Below, one piece after another: positions 53,588 through 61,355 of a stretch of 64,000 nt of DNA; position 1 is the first letter of the stretch, and every line of letters begins with the position of its first letter. The notes beneath the pieces were generated by a model that searched no databases, had not been told where the DNA came from, and saw only the letters and a list, made by a program, of their open reading frames with translations. Origin of the DNA: Pseudomonas sp. NC02 (GTDB lineage: Bacteria > Pseudomonadota > Gammaproteobacteria > Pseudomonadales > Pseudomonadaceae); the NCBI RefSeq assembly GCF_002874965.1, contig NZ_CP025624.1:1-64000 (forward strand). The letters run 5' to 3'. The position numbers and the translations under genes are program-made.

Positions 53588-54877
53588 ATGACCATGAAAG
53601 CATTTGTTATCGCGTCCCTGGCTTTGTTCAGCAGCTGCTCGGTGAGTGCGGCTGAAACCGATCTGGTCAAACAGGGTGAATACCTGGCTCGCGCCGGTGA
53701 CTGTGTGGCCTGCCACACCGCCAAGGGCGGCAAACCGTTCGCCGGTGGCCTGCCGATGGAAACCCCGATCGGCACCATCTACTCCACCAACATCACCCCG
53801 GACAAAACCGGCCTGGGCGACTACAGCTTCGAAGACTTCGACCAGGCCGTGCGCCATGGCGTCGCCAAGAACGGTAGTACGCTTTACCCGGCGATGCCCT
53901 ACCCGTCTTACGCGCGGGTCAGCGAAAGCGACATGCAGGCGTTGTACGCGTACTTCATGAAGGGCGTGGAGCCGGTGGCGCAGGTGAACAAGGACAGCGA
54001 CATTCCCTGGCCGTTGAGCATGCGCTGGCCGTTGGCCGGATGGCGCTGGATGTTTGCGCCCAAGGTCGAGGACTACCAGGCCCAGGCGGGCGCCGATCCG
54101 GTGATCAGCCGTGGCGCTTATCTGGTAGAGGGCCTTGGCCACTGCGGTGCCTGCCATACGCCACGGGCCCTGACTATGCAGGAAAAATCCCTGAGTGCGT
54201 CGGATGGCAGCGCTTTCCTGTCCGGCAGTGCGCCGCTGGAAGGCTGGATTGCCAAGAGCCTGCGGGGCGACCACAAGGACGGCCTGGGTAGCTGGAGCGA
54301 GGAGCAACTGGTGCAATTCCTCAAGACCGGGCGCAGTGATCGCAGCGCGGTGTTTGGCGGCATGAGCGACGTTGTGGTCCACAGCATGCAGTACATGTCG
54401 GAAGAGGATCTGACGGCTATCGCCCGTTACCTCAAGAGCTTGCCGGCGGTGGATCCCAAGGATCAGCCGCACCAGTACGACAAGCAGGTCGCCGACGCGC
54501 TGTGGAAGGGTGATGACAGCAAGCCGGGTGCCTCGGTGTACATCGACAACTGCGCGGCGTGCCACCGTACCGACGGCCACGGCTACACCCGCGTGTTCCC
54601 GGCGCTGGCGGGCAACCCGGTATTGCAGACGGCGGATGCGACGTCGCTGATCAACATCGTGTTGAACGGCGGCACGTTGCCGGCGACGCATACGGCACCT
54701 TCGACCTTCACCATGCCGGCGTTTGCCTGGCGGCTGTCGGATCAGGAAGTGGCGGATGTCGTCAGTTTCGTTCGGGACAGTTGGGGTAATAAGGGAGAGA
54801 CTGTAAAGGCTTCGCAAGTGAAAGACTTGCGAAAAGATGCAGTAACTACCGAAGCTGATCAAACTTCAGAGAAGTAG
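53588..54877 (+). CDS. Gluconate 2-dehydrogenase cytochrome c subunit (tri-haem)
   Basis: The 429-residue membrane-anchored cytochrome has a signal peptide (to about residue 22) and three CxxCH haem sites: C39VACH, C186GACH and C322AACH. It passes electrons from the flavoprotein to ubiquinone. AGGAG precedes the ATG, 6 bases after the flavoprotein stop. Confidence 0.95.
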   Translation: MTMKAFVIASLALFSSCSVSAAETDLVKQGEYLARAGDCVACHTAKGGKPFAGGLPMETPIGTIYSTNITPDKTGLGDYSFEDFDQAVRHGVAKNGSTLYPAMPYPSYARVSESDMQALYAYFMKGVEPVAQVNKDSDIPWPLSMRWPLAGWRWMFAPKVEDYQAQAGADPVISRGAYLVEGLGHCGACHTPRALTMQEKSLSASDGSAFLSGSAPLEGWIAKSLRGDHKDGLGSWSEEQLVQFLKTGRSDRSAVFGGMSDVVVHSMQYMSEEDLTAIARYLKSLPAVDPKDQPHQYDKQVADALWKGDDSKPGASVYIDNCAACHRTDGHGYTRVFPALAGNPVLQTADATSLINIVLNGGTLPATHTAPSTFTMPAFAWRLSDQEVADVVSFVRDSWGNKGETVKASQVKDLRKDAVTTEADQTSEK

Positions 54878-54882
54878 TGTCA

Positions 54883-54920
54883 GTTGCCAGGTTTATAGTT
54901 TTATATATAAGCCTGGCAAC
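54883..54920. terminator. Stem-loop between the convergent gluconate dehydrogenase operon and the small Ca-loop gene
   Basis: GTTGCCAGG (54883-54891) pairs perfectly with CCTGGCAAC (54912-54920) around an AT-rich loop. There is no clean T-run outside the stem, so termination efficiency is uncertain. Confidence 0.6.
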
Positions 54921-54931
54921 TAGCCGATTAA

Positions 54932-55183
54932 TTATCGAGGGGCGCAGCTTTTTACAAAGCTATTCGCCATGTTCAGGAAGATGGTCTTGTCCTGTTCATC
55001 GAAGTCGCCGTCGTTATCCAGGTCGGTGGTGGAGGAAGTGGTGTCGTAGTGCCCGTCCCTGTTGGAGGAAGAGGCATACATGGCGTAGGACAGTTTACCG
55101 TCGGTAAAGCGCTCCATTAATACTTCCGGGCTGTTATCTTTTTCAAAGTCTTCGCATGTAAAGCGTAGTTCATCCTGAGACAT
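54932..55183 (-). CDS. Small orphan protein with a dockerin/EF-hand-like calcium loop
   Basis: The 83-residue protein has the loop DLDNDGDFDEQD at residues 54-65, matching the DxDxDGxxxxxD pattern of dockerin-type EF-hands. Two cysteines (Cys10, Cys80) could pair. There is no signal peptide. AGGA lies 7 bases before the ATG, supporting a real gene. The base composition looks nearer 50% GC than the neighbours, and the surrounding spacers are AT-rich, so recent acquisition is possible. No family was recognised. Confidence 0.65.
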   Translation of the reverse strand: MSQDELRFTCEDFEKDNSPEVLMERFTDGKLSYAMYASSSNRDGHYDTTSSTTDLDNDGDFDEQDKTIFLNMANSFVKSCAPR

Positions 55184-55372
55184 AAATATCCTGTAGGTGG
55201 TAATGAGTTAAGTTGTGATCATAGCGATGTGTTAATAACTTTATCCATGTCACATATGTCGCGATTTATTTCTTGTTTGGTTACATGTAGGAAGGTGTCA
55301 TTCCGTTCGTGCGAAGGTCGATGCTAGACCGCGCCGCCCAGTGGTGCTGGTGAAAAGCGATCTTCTCGAATA

Positions 55373-55388
55373 CTGTATATGGATACAG
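55373..55388 (+). promoter_or_regulatory. LexA (SOS) box upstream of the radical SAM gene
   Basis: CTGTATATGGATACAG keeps both CTG/CAG ends with ten bases between, flanked by TA to give TACTGTATATGGATACAGTT. It lies 16 bases before the start codon and overlaps any likely -10 element. It predicts repression by LexA and induction by DNA damage. Confidence 0.85.
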
Positions 55389-55404
55389 TTTATGAGGTCT
55401 GACT

Positions 55405-56463
55405 ATGAATGTCCCTTTGCCGCCTCGCGGGCGCGGCACGGCCACCAACCTGCACAACCGTTTTGCGCCCACCGTCAGCGTGGCGGAAGACGACGGTTGG
55501 TATCAGGAAGTGCCACAGACCCAGGGCACCGAAGTCCGTATCGAAACCGCGAAAACCATCATTACCCGCAACAGCTCGCCGGATATCCCGTTTGACCGGG
55601 CGATCAACCCGTATCGCGGCTGCGAGCATGGTTGTATCTACTGCTATGCGCGGCCCAGTCACGCGTATTGGGACCTGTCGCCGGGGCTGGACTTCGAAAC
55701 CAAGCTGATCGCCAAGACCAACGCCGCCGACGTGCTTGAGCAGCAACTGTCGAAACCGGGCTACACCTGCGCGCCGATCAACCTGGGCTCCAACACCGAC
55801 CCGTACCAGCCCATCGAGCGCGAGTACAAGATCACCCGGCAAACCCTCGAAGTGCTGCTGCGCTACCGTCATCCGGTGACGATCATTACCAAGGGCTCGC
55901 TGATCCTGCGGGACCTCGACCTGCTGACCGAGTTGGCGCAGCAGCGGCTGGTGGCGGTGATGATCAGCCTCACCAGCCTGGACGATGAACTCAAGCGCAT
56001 CCTCGAACCGCGCACGGCTGCGCCCAAGGCCCGGCTGCGGGCGATCCGGGTGATGCGTGAGGCGGGGATCCCGGTGGGCGTGCTGTGTTCGCCGATGATC
56101 CCGATGATCAACGACAGCGAGCTGGAAAGCCTGCTGGCCGAAGCTCATGCCGCGGGGGCACAGAGTGCGGCGTACATGATGCTGCGTTTGCCTTTGGAAG
56201 TGGCGCCGCTGTTTGAGGAATGGCTGTCGGCCCATTACCCGCAGCGCGCGGCCCATGTGATGAGCCTGGTGCGGCAGGTGCGCGGCGGTGAGGTCTACGA
56301 CAGCCGCTTCGGTGTACGCATGCGTGGCGAAGGGCCGTTTGCCGATTTGCTGGCGCAACGTTTCGCCAAGGCGATCAAACGATTGGGGCTCAACCGGCGG
56401 GAAGGGTTTAATCTGGACTGCACGGCGTTTTGTCCGCCGGGCAGACAGATGGCTTTATTGTAA
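55405..56463 (+). CDS. PA0069-family radical SAM protein (SplB-like)
   Basis: The 352-residue protein has the radical SAM cluster C73EHGCIYC80 (Cys73, Cys77, Cys80) in NPYRGCEHGCIYCYARP. It resembles the Rv2578c/SplB-related group. Its reaction is unknown; spore photoproduct lyase is a distant relative, and the SOS box upstream points to DNA damage. GAGG lies 7 bases before the ATG. It stands alone between the small Ca-loop gene and the carbonic anhydrase gene. Confidence 0.9.
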   Translation: MNVPLPPRGRGTATNLHNRFAPTVSVAEDDGWYQEVPQTQGTEVRIETAKTIITRNSSPDIPFDRAINPYRGCEHGCIYCYARPSHAYWDLSPGLDFETKLIAKTNAADVLEQQLSKPGYTCAPINLGSNTDPYQPIEREYKITRQTLEVLLRYRHPVTIITKGSLILRDLDLLTELAQQRLVAVMISLTSLDDELKRILEPRTAAPKARLRAIRVMREAGIPVGVLCSPMIPMINDSELESLLAEAHAAGAQSAAYMMLRLPLEVAPLFEEWLSAHYPQRAAHVMSLVRQVRGGEVYDSRFGVRMRGEGPFADLLAQRFAKAIKRLGLNRREGFNLDCTAFCPPGRQMALL

Positions 56464-56659
56464 ACTGCCGGATAAGCATACTTTTCTGTAGCAATAGTCG
56501 CGTTTTGATATCACTGAAAGCCCCGATCTAGAGCGGCTCATTCAGTTTGAGTTAAGTTTCGGCGGGTACCTTGTTCATCGAGTGACTAATGAGTCGGCGC
56601 TTCAGTTTGGGCGCCGGCCGCACTGGAAAACTCCCCTGCTCCAACCAAGAGGATGAATT

Positions 56660-57391
56660 ATGAGTGACAAGGATAAACAGCCGTTGGCTGCGTCGGCTTC
56701 AGCCCCTCACGAGGCGGAATCCGCCGATGCAGCGCTGCAGCACATCGTTGAAGGCTTTTTGCATTTCCATAACGAGATCTTCCCCCAGCAGGAAGAGCTC
56801 TTCAAAAAACTCGCCACGGCCCAGAGCCCGCGGGCGATGTTCATTACCTGCGCCGACTCGCGCATCGTTCCCGAGCTGATCACCCATAGCTCCCCTGGGG
56901 ATTTGTTCGTGACCCGTAACGTCGGTAACGTCGTGCCGCCTTATGGGCAGATGAACGGCGGTGTTTCAACGGCTATTGAGTACGCGGTACTGGCCCTTGG
57001 TGTGCAGCACATCATCATTTGCGGCCACTCCGACTGCGGCGCCATGCGCGCGGTGCTCAACCCCCAAAGCCTGGAAAAAATGCCCACGGTAAAGGCCTGG
57101 CTGCGCCACGCCGAGGTCGCCAAGACCATGGTCCAGGACAACTGCGATTGCGCCAACGAACACGAAAGCATGCACGTGCTGACCGAAGAAAACGTGATCG
57201 CCCAACTGCAGCACCTGCGCACTCATCCCTCCGTGGCCTCGCGCATGGCCAACGGGCATTTGTTTATCCATGGCTGGGTCTACGACATCGAGACCAGCGA
57301 AATCAGGGCCTACGATGCGGATCAGGCAGCGTTCCTGCCCTTGAACGGTACCCAGCCGATTCCATCCGCGACGCCTAAAGCGCGCTTCTAA
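56660..57391 (+). CDS. Beta-class carbonic anhydrase
   Basis: The 243-residue cytosolic enzyme interconverts CO2 and bicarbonate. Zinc ligands are visible: Cys64 and the Asp66-Arg pair in CADSRIVPEL, His123 and Cys126 in CGHSDCGAMRA. It is 85 bases upstream of a SulP carrier gene, the same pair as PA0102-PA0103 in P. aeruginosa from memory. Confidence 0.95.
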   Translation: MSDKDKQPLAASASAPHEAESADAALQHIVEGFLHFHNEIFPQQEELFKKLATAQSPRAMFITCADSRIVPELITHSSPGDLFVTRNVGNVVPPYGQMNGGVSTAIEYAVLALGVQHIIICGHSDCGAMRAVLNPQSLEKMPTVKAWLRHAEVAKTMVQDNCDCANEHESMHVLTEENVIAQLQHLRTHPSVASRMANGHLFIHGWVYDIETSEIRAYDADQAAFLPLNGTQPIPSATPKARF

Positions 57392-57476
57392 AACAATCCC
57401 CTGTCGGGTAACGCGATGGCTGCCGTTCGAGCAGCCAGGCCTTGCCACGCCCGGCGAATGCCTCGGGAGAGTCATT

Positions 57477-59024
57477 ATGCGTGCTGCTCAATTGAAAGCT
57501 GTGCTGCCACGGGAGCTGCTGGCTTCCGTGGTTGTGTTTCTGGTCGCCCTGCCGCTGTGCATGGGGATCGCCATCGCGTCCGGAATGCCTCCGGCCAAAG
57601 GCTTGATCACCGGGATCATCGGTGGCCTGGTGGTCGGTTGGCTGGCGGGGTCGCCGTTGCAAGTCAGCGGTCCGGCGGCAGGTTTGGCGGTGTTGGTGTT
57701 CGAACTGGTTCGCCAGCATGGCATGGCCATGCTCGGGCCGATCCTGTTGCTGGCGGGCTTCCTGCAATTGGTGGCCGGGCGTTTGCGCCTGGGCTGCTGG
57801 TTCCGCGTGACTGCGCCTGCAGTGGTGTACGGGATGCTGGCGGGGATCGGGGTGCTGATTGTCCTGTCGCAAGTACACGTGATGCTCGACGGTGTGCCAA
57901 AGCCCTCGGGGCTGGATAACCTTGCCGGCTTCCCTGCGGCACTGATCCAGGCGATCCCCACATTGGGCGGCGGGCTCGGCTGGCAGGCCGGTTTGCTCGG
58001 GCTGTCGACGATTATGGTGATGTGGCTGTGGGACAAGTTCCGCCCGCAAAAACTGCGCTTCGTCCCCGGCGCCCTGCTCGGCGTGGGTCTGGCGACAGCC
58101 ACCAGCCTGGTGCTGGCGTTGCAGGTCAAGCGGGTGGAGGTGCCGGAAAACCTCGCGGATGCCATCGATTGGCTGCGCCCCAGCGACCTGCTGAACCTGG
58201 CGGATCCCAATCTGTTGATCGCCGCGTTCGCCGTGGCATTTATCGCCAGCGCTGAAACGCTGCTTTCGGCGGCGGCAGTCGACCGTATGCACAGTGGCCA
58301 GCGTTCCGACTTCGACAAGGAATTGTCGGCACAAGGCGTGGGCAACATGCTGTGTGGCCTGGTCGGCGCCCTGCCGATGACCGGTGTGATCGTGCGCAGT
58401 TCGGCCAACGTCCAGGCCGGCGCTACCACGCGTTTGTCGGCGATGTTCCACGGCTTGTGGCTGCTGGCGTTCGTGCTGTTGCTGTCCAGTGTGCTGCAAA
58501 GCATTCCGGTGGCAAGCCTGGCGGGTGTGCTGGTGTACACCGGGATCAAGCTCGTGGACATGAAGGCGTTTCGTGGCCTGGCGCGCTACGGGCGAATGCC
58601 GATGTTTACCTACGCGGCGACGGCGCTGGCGATCATCTTTACCGACCTGCTGACGGGTGTGTTGGTGGGCTTCGGGTTGACGCTGGTGAAGCTGGCGTTC
58701 AAGGCCTCACGCTTGAAGATAAGCCTGATCGACCTGCCGCAGGAGGGCGAGATGGAGCTGCGATTGACGGGGGCCGGGACCTTTCTCAAGGTGCCTGCAT
58801 TGACCCAGGTGCTGTCGACGGTACCCGCCGGGACCACCTTGCATGTGCCGCTCAGTAACCTGAGTTATATCGACCACTCCTGCCTTGAGCTATTGGAGGA
58901 ATGGGGTCGGGCCAATGCGGCCAAGGGCTCGAAGCTGATGATCGAGGCGCGGGGGTTGAAGCGCAGGTTGGAAGGACGGGTAAGAACGACGACCGGAATA
59001 GGCTCGGCGCCGTCTGTTGGCTGA
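57477..59024 (+). CDS. SulP-family transporter paired with carbonic anhydrase
   Basis: The 515-residue inner-membrane protein begins ELLASVVVFLVALPLCMGIAIASGMPPAKGLITGIIGG, typical of the bicarbonate-type SulP subgroup, and ends in a STAS-like domain (about 425-500; LSNLSYIDHSCLELLEEWG). GGGAGAG precedes the ATG. Linkage to the carbonic anhydrase suggests bicarbonate uptake; sulfate cannot be excluded. A REP doublet follows. Confidence 0.87.
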   Translation: MRAAQLKAVLPRELLASVVVFLVALPLCMGIAIASGMPPAKGLITGIIGGLVVGWLAGSPLQVSGPAAGLAVLVFELVRQHGMAMLGPILLLAGFLQLVAGRLRLGCWFRVTAPAVVYGMLAGIGVLIVLSQVHVMLDGVPKPSGLDNLAGFPAALIQAIPTLGGGLGWQAGLLGLSTIMVMWLWDKFRPQKLRFVPGALLGVGLATATSLVLALQVKRVEVPENLADAIDWLRPSDLLNLADPNLLIAAFAVAFIASAETLLSAAAVDRMHSGQRSDFDKELSAQGVGNMLCGLVGALPMTGVIVRSSANVQAGATTRLSAMFHGLWLLAFVLLLSSVLQSIPVASLAGVLVYTGIKLVDMKAFRGLARYGRMPMFTYAATALAIIFTDLLTGVLVGFGLTLVKLAFKASRLKISLIDLPQEGEMELRLTGAGTFLKVPALTQVLSTVPAGTTLHVPLSNLSYIDHSCLELLEEWGRANAAKGSKLMIEARGLKRRLEGRVRTTTGIGSAPSVG

Positions 59025-59038
59025 CGAAACCGGATCAA

Positions 59039-59131
59039 AATGTGGGAGCGGGCTTGCTCGCGAAGGCGCAGTGTCAGTCACTGAATGTGTTTCTGATACA
59101 CCGCTTTCGCGAGCAAGCCCGCTCCCACATT
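59039..59131. repeat. REP doublet
   Basis: AATGTGGGAGCGGGCTTGCT on the left and its reverse complement ending at 59131 form arms of about 29 bases with one mismatch region. It lies between the convergent SulP and PA0104-like genes. Confidence 0.9.
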
Positions 59132-59153
59132 GGATCTTTGCAAGCCGGCAAAT

Positions 59154-59801
59154 CTAAGCTGGCTGGTCCAGCTCAAGACCCACGCCCAACTGCCGCGACA
59201 GGCACGGCCAGCGCTTCCAAGCCGCTTCCGTGTCCGGGCTCTTGAGCTTGTCGCGGTAGGCTTCGACCGACTCCAGCGCAAAACTCTCCTCGTTAAGCAT
59301 CTCATCCACCGCGTGGTGCACCGCCTCATCCAGCTGATTGGCAAACGCCTCGCCGATCAATTGGTGGGCAATCACGTTCGCCACAGTGGTATCCAGCGGA
59401 ATCAACGGCTGGCCGAAGTGCTTGATATACAGATCGTTGACCTCTTCCACCAGGCGATGCGCCAGGTAAGCCTCATCCAGCAAACCGTCCAGGCCTTCAT
59501 GCCCGGCCAGGATCGCCGGCGGCTGCAGGAAGAAATGCTCGGCGATTTTCAGCACCGGTTTGATCTGGCTTTCAATACCGGCTTCGCGGGCGACATCGTT
59601 GGCCGCGTCCAGCAGATCGGGGACCTGGTCGATGTAGGCGCTTACAAAACGCGTCATCACGCCCTTGGCGTCGACGTCAGGCACGGAAATCGCCGGGTGC
59701 AGGTGCGGTAACTGAACTTCCAGCTGCTGAGCAAGCTGGCCAGTGCTGGATTCGTGTTGATGGGCACGGGAAATCTGCTCGCGCAATGCGGCGGTGTTCA
59801 T
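59154..59801 (-). CDS. Conserved Pseudomonas hypothetical protein (PA0104-like by position)
   Basis: The 215-residue protein is acidic and mostly helical, with no signal peptide, membrane segment or known motif. In P. aeruginosa a hypothetical gene (PA0104) occupies the same place between the carbonic anhydrase/SulP pair and coxB, so orthology is likely from position. Its sequence gives no clue to function. It is divergent from coxB across a 368-base spacer. Confidence 0.8.
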   Translation of the reverse strand: MNTAALREQISRAHQHESSTGQLAQQLEVQLPHLHPAISVPDVDAKGVMTRFVSAYIDQVPDLLDAANDVAREAGIESQIKPVLKIAEHFFLQPPAILAGHEGLDGLLDEAYLAHRLVEEVNDLYIKHFGQPLIPLDTTVANVIAHQLIGEAFANQLDEAVHHAVDEMLNEESFALESVEAYRDKLKSPDTEAAWKRWPCLSRQLGVGLELDQPA

Positions 59802-60003
59802 GAAAGCTCCAGTGATGCAGGCGTAGGAAATAGGGAGAGCATAAGGTAGCTCGTTTATACGAGAGCCTAAGACGCATTTGTCATAATTATTTCATGGTTA
59901 TGCGCTGGCGTTATATCAAATTGCCATCGTTCGTCGGATAACGCGCGCCACCGGTCCTGTTGTGTGGTCCGTTTCCTCATTTTCGTTCATTTGCCCGATC
60001 ACA

Positions 60004-60031
60004 TTGCGGGGTGGCGGTCGCTGTCTATACT
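60004..60031 (+). promoter_or_regulatory. Candidate RpoS-type promoter of the cox operon
   Basis: CTATACT (60025-60031) is the preferred extended -10 of RpoS-dependent promoters, with TTGCGG 16 bases upstream. In P. aeruginosa the aa3 oxidase operon is reported to need RpoS under starvation, which fits. The rest of the spacer 59802-60169 holds an AT-rich segment near 59880-59930 and the leader hairpins at 60065-60168; no gene was seen in it. Confidence 0.5.
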
Positions 60032-60064
60032 CGATTTTGTACGCAATTAGCTGATGACGCCCGA

Positions 60065-60168
60065 CTGCATGAGCAGGCAAGGCCTGGCGGTTGTAAGCAG
60101 TATGGAAGCCGCTCCCTTGGCCGCAGGTGCAAACCGGCGGGATAACAAGAATGATAAGGGGAACCCGC
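60065..60168 (+). other. coxB leader with hairpins, one spanning the ribosome binding site
   Basis: CTGC-ATGA-GCAG (60065-60076) is a small hairpin; CGGTT (60088-60092) can pair with AACCG (60132-60136). GCGGG (60137-60141) can pair with CCCGC (60164-60168), placing the ribosome binding site AAGGGGAA in the loop, directly before the coxB ATG at 60170. Pairings were found by eye; energies were not computed. Confidence 0.35.
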
Positions 60169-60169
60169 A

Positions 60170-61297
60170 ATGACGCGACATCCACATGTTTGGATGGGCC
60201 TCCTGTTGTGGTCAGTATTCGGCCAGGCGCAAGCCGCCTGGACAACGAATATGGCGCCAGGGGCCACTGAAGTCAGTCACGCCGTGTTTGACCTGCACAT
60301 GACCATTTTCTGGATTTGTGTGGCGATTGGCATCGTCGTGTTTGGCGCGATGTTCTGGTCGATGATCGTTCACCGGCGCTCCACGGGACAGGTGGCAGCC
60401 AAGTTCCACGAGAGTACGACGGTGGAGATTCTCTGGACCGTGGTGCCCTTGCTGATCCTGGTGGCGATGGCCATTCCGGCCACCAAGACGCTGATCAACA
60501 TCTACGACAGCACTGAGTCGGATATCGATATCCAGGTCACCGGCTACCAGTGGAAGTGGCATTACAAATACCTGGGCCAGGATGTCGAGTTCTTCAGCAA
60601 CCTGGCCACGCCCGCCGAGCAGATCCATAACCAGGCCGTCAAAGGCGAGCATTACCTGTTGGAAGTCGACCAGCCGCTGGTGCTGCCGGTGGGCGCCAAG
60701 GTGCGTTTCCTGGTGACCGCTGCAGACGTGATTCACTCCTGGTGGGTGCCGGCGTTTGCGGTGAAGCGTGATGCGATTCCCGGCTTCGTCAACGAGGCCT
60801 GGACCCGCATCGAAAAGCCCGGCATCTATCGCGGCCAGTGCGCTGAACTGTGCGGCAAGGACCACGGCTTCATGCCCATCGTGGTGGAGGTCAAATCCAA
60901 GGCCGACTACGACACCTGGCTCGGCGAGCGTAAGGAAGAGGCCGCCAAGCTCAAGGAGCTGACCTCCAAGGAATGGACCCTGGATGAGCTGGTGGCTCGT
61001 GGCGACAAGATCTACCACACCACCTGCGTCGCCTGTCACCAGGCCGAAGGCCAGGGCCTGCCGCCGATGTTCCCGGCGCTCAAGGGCTCACCTATTGCCA
61101 CCGGGCCCAAGGAAGACCACCTGCACCGCGTGTACTTCGGCAAGCCCGGCACCGCCATGGCGGCGTTCGGCAAGCAACTGTCGGAAGTCGATATCGCGGC
61201 GGTCGTGACCTATGAACGTAACGCCTGGGGCAACAACAAAGGCGACATGGTCACGCCTAAAGACGTGCTGGCTCTGAAACAGGCGGAAAGCAAATGA
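60170..61297 (+). CDS. coxB: Cytochrome c oxidase subunit II with C-terminal cytochrome c domain
   Basis: The 375-residue subunit has a signal peptide, two membrane helices (about 45-65 and 85-105), and a periplasmic CuA domain with Cys224-Ala-Glu-Leu-Cys228 and His232 (GQCAELCGKDHGFM). A C-terminal cytochrome c domain follows, with haem site C286VACH. This is the caa3-type arrangement, letting the oxidase take electrons directly through its own haem c. First gene of the cox operon. Confidence 0.95.
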   Translation: MTRHPHVWMGLLLWSVFGQAQAAWTTNMAPGATEVSHAVFDLHMTIFWICVAIGIVVFGAMFWSMIVHRRSTGQVAAKFHESTTVEILWTVVPLLILVAMAIPATKTLINIYDSTESDIDIQVTGYQWKWHYKYLGQDVEFFSNLATPAEQIHNQAVKGEHYLLEVDQPLVLPVGAKVRFLVTAADVIHSWWVPAFAVKRDAIPGFVNEAWTRIEKPGIYRGQCAELCGKDHGFMPIVVEVKSKADYDTWLGERKEEAAKLKELTSKEWTLDELVARGDKIYHTTCVACHQAEGQGLPPMFPALKGSPIATGPKEDHLHRVYFGKPGTAMAAFGKQLSEVDIAAVVTYERNAWGNNKGDMVTPKDVLALKQAESK

Positions 61298-61355
61298 CTT
61301 CCTTCATTGCATATTCCCTGAACCGTCCCGCCCACTCGTTCGCAGGAGAAAGGCC

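Noticed and set aside
51458..54862. A 1134-codon open frame antisense to the whole gluconate dehydrogenase operon
   Set aside because: It mirrors three well-recognised genes in the complementary frame that stays open in high-GC DNA; its translation has no recognisable domain and odd composition.
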